Assembly (NCBI GenBank): GCA_910586505.1
Contig: CAJUGV010000004.1
Location: forward strand, 1 to 64,000
From: an uncultured Paraprevotella sp.
GTDB lineage: Bacteria > Bacteroidota > Bacteroidia > Bacteroidales > Bacteroidaceae
Length of the DNA stretch: 64,000 bases
Direction of reading: 5' to 3'
Below the pieces are notes generated by a model. The model was not told the origin of the DNA, ran no database searches, and worked only from the letters and a program-made list of their open reading frames with translations. The position numbers and the translations under genes are program-made. Position 1 is the first letter of the stretch; every line of letters begins with the position of its first letter. This document shows, piece by piece, positions 59,973 through 64,000 of this stretch.

Positions 59973-60587
59973 ATGGATTTAAGACGCGATGTGGCACGTG
60001 AGATAGCCCGTATTTACTGCCGTCTGTCTCCACCGGGTATAGAAGCGTTGTCGGACATACTCGTACCTTTTAAATACGCGAAGGGTGATGTGGTGTTGCC
60101 CGAAGGGGATATATGCCGGCACATGTATTTTGTGGAACGCGGAATGGTGAGGCAGTATTATTATAAGGGAGGGCGTGACGTGACGGAACATTTTTCTTAT
60201 GAAGGGCGTATTGTGGTCTGTATAGAGAGTTTTCTGAAGCAGGAACCTTCGCGGCTGATTGTAGAAGCGTTGGAGAACAGCCGTCTTTACGGGATTCCTT
60301 ATGATGCTTTGCATGAATTGGCAGACAGGAACAAGGAGATAGAACTGCTGTTTCGCAAGATTATGGAACATGCGCTTATCAGTTCGCAGGTTTATGCCGA
60401 CAGCCAGCGTTTCGAAAATGCTACGGAGCGTTATCTGCGTCTGCTGAACACCAAACCCGAAATATTGTTGCGTGCACCGATGGTGCATATCGCGTCTTAT
60501 CTGCAAATGTCGCCCGAGACATTGAGCCGGGTGCGTGCGGCCCATCTGGAGGAACTGAAAAAAGAGAAGGACGAAAAAGGCGGATAA
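59973..60587 (+). CDS. Crp/Fnr-family transcriptional regulator
   Basis: 204 residues. A cyclic-nucleotide-binding-like fold ('YAKGDVVLPEGDICRHMYFV', 'YYYKGGRDVTEHFSYEGRIV') is followed by a short C-terminal HTH ('VHIASYLQMSPETLSRVRAA'). No Fe-S cysteine set is visible, so it is not an Fnr oxygen sensor. Typical of Bacteroidetes 'Crp/Fnr' regulators with unknown ligand. Probably co-transcribed with lepA. Confidence 0.88.
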   Translation: MDLRRDVAREIARIYCRLSPPGIEALSDILVPFKYAKGDVVLPEGDICRHMYFVERGMVRQYYYKGGRDVTEHFSYEGRIVVCIESFLKQEPSRLIVEALENSRLYGIPYDALHELADRNKEIELLFRKIMEHALISSQVYADSQRFENATERYLRLLNTKPEILLRAPMVHIASYLQMSPETLSRVRAAHLEELKKEKDEKGG

Positions 60588-61068
60588 GGGGCAGGGTATG
60601 AAATGATGCGGAGTAGATAAAATATACGGAAGGGCGGGTTTCACTCATGAAGGTGATGCCTGCTTTTTTGTATGTACCTTATTATACTACATTTGTTTCT
60701 TTCATTTTTCCTTGCTTCTTCTGATAGACATGTCACTTTCCGGAGGTATTTGTTAATACTGAAACCGTTTACAGAGGAAAGGTAGAGCAATCGGATGAGA
60801 AAAGAGGATACGCACGCCTGATCATAGCAAGGCTGTGCGGAAGTGCCGGCTTGTGGGAACGTGACGGAAACGATGGCTTCCGAAATCCGGGAGGAGTGGG
60901 CTGCAAGCCACGCCCGCTGCGTTGAAGGGGCATGACAATCCCTTAAGGAATATGTAAGAAGATGCGGATTTAAAGGCCACAACGGGAGATAAGGTAAAGA
61001 AAAAGCCGACTTCTGAGCGACGGATTTATCCTGTTGGTCGGACGGGAAGAGTCGAATGGTATGATTCT
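60588..61068. other. Gene-poor interval with a hairpin
   Basis: No supported gene. A hairpin of imperfect 11-bp arms followed by TTTTTT near 60633-60668 probably terminates the lepA-crp transcript. The remaining 400 bp show no recognisable structure. Confidence 0.5.
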
Positions 61069-61113
61069 AAAAAGCGAATGACGCGGAGGCTGGCTTCGTG
61101 TCATTCGCTTTTT
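61069..61113. terminator. Bidirectional terminator (14-bp stem)
   Basis: AAAAAGCGAATGAC/GTCATTCGCTTTTT at 61069-61082 and 61100-61113. Placed after the minus-strand acyl-CoA synthetase gene. Confidence 0.85.
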
Positions 61114-61146
61114 GGGTATAGGCGTTAGATGTCCTTTCTGTAGGAT

Positions 61147-62811
61147 CTACACCTCCGTATCTGTGTAGAGGAAACGTTTGATGCTTTTCTTGGGCGTTTT
61201 CTCGAATTCTTCTGAGAAAATCTTGATGCCGGAGAGTTGTGCGTAAGCGGGAAGCTGTGTATTGAGTTCCGTGCGGTTTTGTTCCATAACGTCTGCAAGG
61301 TTTTCGTCTTGCAGCCCCAGATTGTGGGCTTCTTCAAAGTCCGGATATACCAGTCCATAGAGCTTCTCGCCTTTTTGTATGACGATGCTTTCGTTCACTA
61401 AGGTCATGTTGTTCAGCAGATCCTCAATCTCTTCCGGATAGATGTTCTGCCCGTTGGCTCCCAGAAGCATGTTTTTGCTTCTTCCTTTAATGAAGAGATT
61501 GCCGTTTTCGTCAATGACTCCGAGGTCGCCGGTGTGGTACCAGCCGTCGCGCAGGGTTTCCTTTGTCGCTTCTTCGTTCTTGTAATATCCCAGCATGACG
61601 TTTTCGCCGCGTGCCAGTATTTCACCCACAGTATGCTGCGGGTCTTCGCTGTTGATTTTCAATTCCATGCGTGGTGCGGATTTTCCGCATGAACCGGGTA
61701 CGAATTCTTTCCAGTCTGCATAAGACAGGATGGGGGCGCATTCGGTTGTACCGTATCCCACGGTATAGTTGAAACCGATGTCGTGGAGCAGCATCTCTAT
61801 TTCGCGGTTGAAGGCTGCGCCTCCGATGATGATTTCATAGAAGTTGTCACCGAATGCGGAGCGTAGTTGTTCGCATATCTTGTCCTTGATTTTTTGACGG
61901 ATAACGGGAACCTTTAGAAGCATTTTAACTGTTGTTCCCTGAATTTTGGGTAGAACAGCCTTGCGGATGATCTTTTCGATGATGAGCGGAACGGCTATGA
62001 TGATGCGGGGTTTCAGTTCCGCAAATGCCGCGAAGAGTATGTTGGGTGAAGGGTTTTTAGTGAGGAAGTAGATGTGGCATCCCGCACAGAATTCGAAAAT
62101 GAACTCAAAAGCCATGCCGTACATGTGTGCCATCGGAAGCATGGAAATTATATTATCGCCTTTGCTAATGTGCGGTCCCAGCGCTTCTTTCGCGAATTCC
62201 AGATTAGACCATAAGGCACGGTAGGGGATCATTACGCCTTTTGAGTTGCTTGTTGTACCGGAGGTGTAATTGATGACGGCCAGCTCGTCGGGAGCCCCTT
62301 CGTGATAGGTCACGTGATGTTTGCGGAAGTTCATCGGATAACGTTCCCCAAACAGCAGGTTCAGATGTTCGCGTGCGTAAATGACATCTTGCGTGCGGCC
62401 TTCCAGCAGTGAATAGTCGGCAATGTTGATGATGCCTTCCAGATGAGGCATTTCTTCCGCATTGAGGTTCTTCCATACCAGGTCGCCGACGAAAAGTAAT
62501 TTGGATTCGCTGTGGTTGACTATATTATGGATTTGGTCGGCCTTGAACTCATGCAGGATGGGTACGGCTACGGCTCCGTAAGTGAGTGTGGCAAAGAATA
62601 CGGCTCCCCAGTGAGCGCTGTTGCGTCCGCAGAGCGCTATCCTGTCTCCGGGCTTCACGTTGCTATGTTCGAAAATAATGTGAAGCTTTTCGATAATTCG
62701 TGCTATATCCTTATATTGAAAGGTCTCTCCTTTATAATCGGATAAAGCATCAAGGTCCCAGTTGTCCTTGATGCTTTGTTCTATCTGTTTGTTAAAACTC
62801 GGTGTTCTCAT
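61147..62811 (-). CDS. fadD: Long-chain acyl-CoA synthetase (AMP-binding)
   Basis: 554 residues. AMP-binding P-loop 'YTSGTTSNSKGVM' near residue 180, 'GYGTTECAPILSY', the hinge 'YHTGDLGVIDENG' and the C-terminal 'KGRSKNMLLGANGQNIYPEE'. The catalytic Lys of the A10 motif is likely at 'KTPKKSIKRF'. It activates fatty acids to acyl-CoA through acyl-AMP. No signal peptide. The substrate length is inferred from the family. Confidence 0.92.
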   Translation of the reverse strand: MRTPSFNKQIEQSIKDNWDLDALSDYKGETFQYKDIARIIEKLHIIFEHSNVKPGDRIALCGRNSAHWGAVFFATLTYGAVAVPILHEFKADQIHNIVNHSESKLLFVGDLVWKNLNAEEMPHLEGIINIADYSLLEGRTQDVIYAREHLNLLFGERYPMNFRKHHVTYHEGAPDELAVINYTSGTTSNSKGVMIPYRALWSNLEFAKEALGPHISKGDNIISMLPMAHMYGMAFEFIFEFCAGCHIYFLTKNPSPNILFAAFAELKPRIIIAVPLIIEKIIRKAVLPKIQGTTVKMLLKVPVIRQKIKDKICEQLRSAFGDNFYEIIIGGAAFNREIEMLLHDIGFNYTVGYGTTECAPILSYADWKEFVPGSCGKSAPRMELKINSEDPQHTVGEILARGENVMLGYYKNEEATKETLRDGWYHTGDLGVIDENGNLFIKGRSKNMLLGANGQNIYPEEIEDLLNNMTLVNESIVIQKGEKLYGLVYPDFEEAHNLGLQDENLADVMEQNRTELNTQLPAYAQLSGIKIFSEEFEKTPKKSIKRFLYTDTEV

Positions 62812-62834
62812 TGCACAATTCTTTTTGTTATGTG

Positions 62835-62865
62835 CAAAACTAAGGAGAAAAAACGATTAAAACAA
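62835..62865 (-). promoter_or_regulatory. Promoter TTG-N20-TAGTTTTG for the acyl-CoA synthetase gene
   Basis: On the minus strand: -33 TTG at 62865-62863 and -7 TAGTTTTG at 62842-62835, 24 bp before the ATG. Confidence 0.6.
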
Positions 62866-62878
62866 GAATAATGTGTAT

Positions 62879-63550
62879 TTAATAAGTTCTTTCGCCAAAT
62901 ATGCTGCTTCCTACGCGGATTAGTGTACTTCCTTCTTCTATGGCGATGTGGTAGTCGTGGCTCATGCCCCATGAACATTCCCTGAACGAAGGGTGGGCGG
63001 CGAACGGCCCTGATTTTAGTTCACGGAACAGTTCGAGAGCCTGATGGAATTCGGTGCGCACTTGTTGCATGTCATTAGTATTGGAGGCCATGCACATGAG
63101 ACCGCAAATCTTTACATGAGACAAATTGCGCCATTCTCCCTCAGTTGCAAATGTGCGGCATTCGTCGGGGGTAAAGCCGAATTTGGTTTCTTCGAGTGCT
63201 ACGTGCAGTTGGAGCAGACAGGAGATCACGCGTCCGCATTTTTTTGCCTGCTTGTCGATCTCTGTGAGCAACTTCATGGAATCTACTGCATGTATCATAT
63301 CTACATAGGGAGCAATGTATTTCACTTTGTTGGTTTGCAGATGTCCAATAAAATGCCATTTGATGTCTTTGGGCAGATGGGCGTATTTGCGGTGCAGTTC
63401 CTGTACATGACTTTCTCCGAAAATGCGCTGTCCGGCAGCATATGCTTCTTCTATGCAGCTTTCGGTATGGTATTTCGAAACTGCCACTAAGGACGTTGTT
63501 GCGGGCAGCGAGGCTGTAATGCGTCTGATTTCTTCCTGAATGTGCGACAT
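62879..63550 (-). CDS. yggS: YggS-family pyridoxal-phosphate homeostasis protein
   Basis: 223 residues, alanine-racemase-like N-terminal barrel. 'LVAVSKYHTESCIEEAYAAG' holds the PLP lysine, and 'FGESHVQELHRKY', 'WHFIGHLQTNKVKY' and 'CGLMCMASNTND' follow, with a C-terminal 'TLIRVGSSIFGERTY'. It binds PLP without a known enzymatic role and helps keep PLP balance. It lies 23 bp after the DUF4494 gene, probably in one operon. Confidence 0.94.
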   Translation of the reverse strand: MSHIQEEIRRITASLPATTSLVAVSKYHTESCIEEAYAAGQRIFGESHVQELHRKYAHLPKDIKWHFIGHLQTNKVKYIAPYVDMIHAVDSMKLLTEIDKQAKKCGRVISCLLQLHVALEETKFGFTPDECRTFATEGEWRNLSHVKICGLMCMASNTNDMQQVRTEFHQALELFRELKSGPFAAHPSFRECSWGMSHDYHIAIEEGSTLIRVGSSIFGERTY

Positions 63551-63573
63551 GACGTGACTTTCAACAGAATGGA

Positions 63574-64000
63574 TTAAGCTTCGGGAAACTCCGGTTTTTC
63601 GTTGATTTCTGCTTTGTAGTGGAATACGTCCATAATTGGAGTTTCAGCGATGGAGGCTATTTCGTAGTCGGCCATGGTTCCTTCCATGCCTTTGTCCAGA
63701 CGTGCCACGGCGTCACGCAGGTCGGTGGCCTGGATGAGCATGTTCTGGTTGCTTTTCTTTTCCGTTCCGCTTTTCTCATCAAGGGTGATGAATGCGATCT
63801 TGGCCTTGAACCAACGGTCGGCTGCGTCTTCGTCCGTTTCAAACAGTTCGGCATATTTGGCGCGCTTGATGTCGGTCACCTGAAATTCGCCGGACATGAA
63901 AGGCTCTATCTCTTCGATAAACCGACGCTCTGCTTCTGTGAAACTGAGTGCGTCCACGAGGTAGGGTTCGGTGACTTTCTTGACAAGTCCGTTCTCCAGT
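63574..64000 (-). CDS. DUF4494-family protein, N-terminus cut by window edge
   Basis: The frame is open to the window edge, with at least 141 residues. 'VKKVTEPYLVDALSFTEAER' and 'FMSGEFQVTDIKRAKYAELF' are typical of DUF4494 (PF14902), a small Bacteroidetes protein of unknown role that often precedes yggS. The start codon lies outside; the family length suggests only about 10-20 residues are missing. A GTG at 63957 inside the frame is not the start. Confidence 0.85.
   Translation of the reverse strand, partial: LENGLVKKVTEPYLVDALSFTEAERRFIEEIEPFMSGEFQVTDIKRAKYAELFETDEDAADRWFKAKIAFITLDEKSGTEKKSNQNMLIQATDLRDAVARLDKGMEGTMADYEIASIAETPIMDVFHYKAEINEKPEFPEA

Noticed and set aside
60641..60982. 113-codon minus-strand frame after the Crp/Fnr gene
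   Set aside because: Composition is irregular, it runs through the likely terminator hairpin, and it has no recognisable domain or start context.
1..64000. CRISPR arrays, tRNA and rRNA genes
   Set aside because: No regularly spaced repeat-spacer arrays were seen; the 23-bp array has no spacers of unique sequence and no cas genes. No tRNA cloverleaf or rRNA segment was recognised by eye.

Overview
The window looks like a chromosome segment of a gut Bacteroidales bacterium (Bacteroides, Phocaeicola or a close relative). The evidence is the recurring -7 promoter box TAnnTTTG, the family-level identity of the housekeeping genes (MnmE, DnaB, PheT, IspE, LepA, two glutamate dehydrogenases, DUF4494), the Bacteroides-type tyrosine integrases and mobilisation proteins, and a Tat system with only TatA and TatC. 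Roughly the first 33.4 kb is accessory DNA; the rest is ordinary chromosome with one extra lone integrase. Species cannot be named from sequence reading alone.

Layout. 1-1357: end of a mobile element, with a zinc-ribbon/multi-HTH excisionase-like gene cut by the window edge. 1358-28581: a candidate 27.2-kb integrative mobilisable element. It is flanked by an 18-bp direct repeat that matches at 17 of 18 positions, and tandem integrases lie next to the right copy. Its cargo from left to right is: a damaged hipB copy, a frameshifted possible HEPN-type gene and an intact hipBA pair; a five-gene DNA-modification/defence operon (C5 cytosine methyltransferase, GHKL/MORC-like ATPase, Z1 helicase, PD-(D/E)XK nuclease, a 257-aa protein of unknown function) followed by a vsr remnant; a RhuM-family gene; an AraC regulator divergent from a six-gene operon (CMD/hydrolase fusion, Tat-signal aldo/keto reductase, lipoprotein hydrolase, lipoprotein flavodoxin, TatA, TatC); a frameshifted hypothetical gene; and a mobilisation module (membrane protein, relaxase, MobC-like protein, HTH protein, an array of 23-bp repeats, a DUF4143 ATPase, a membrane protein, two tyrosine integrases). 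Composition changes sharply along this stretch: the defence operon is AT-rich, while the mobilisation module is GC-rich. It is therefore a mosaic.

28581-33440: a second integrase module (AAA ATPase, HTH protein, membrane protein, tyrosine integrase, zinc-ribbon/multi-HTH protein) that stops next to the 3' end of mnmE. 33511-64000: core chromosome. It carries mnmE, a GAF-type methionine sulfoxide reductase, a nucleoside phosphorylase, a PD40 protein, a solitary integrase, a MATE transporter, two envelope proteins, ispE, dnaB, pheT, a 53-aa membrane protein, yebC, a TSCPD protein, a lipoprotein, a C_GCAxxG_C_C protein, a small winged-helix protein, gdhA, a receiver/PEP-pyruvate-binding fusion, a methylguanine methyltransferase, a second gdh, lepA, a Crp/Fnr regulator, an acyl-CoA synthetase, a YggS protein and a truncated DUF4494 gene.

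How the parts fit. The hipBA pair and the methyltransferase-ATPase-helicase-nuclease operon are plausible stabilising and defence cargo on a mobilisable element. The Tat operon encodes both a twin-arginine substrate and the translocase that could export it, together with other enzymes that carry export signals, so it reads as a self-contained extracytoplasmic redox/hydrolase module controlled by the divergent AraC protein. The best leads for something undescribed are the element boundaries, the defence operon with its unknown fifth protein, the helically regular 23-bp repeat array, and the Tat-linked enzyme set.
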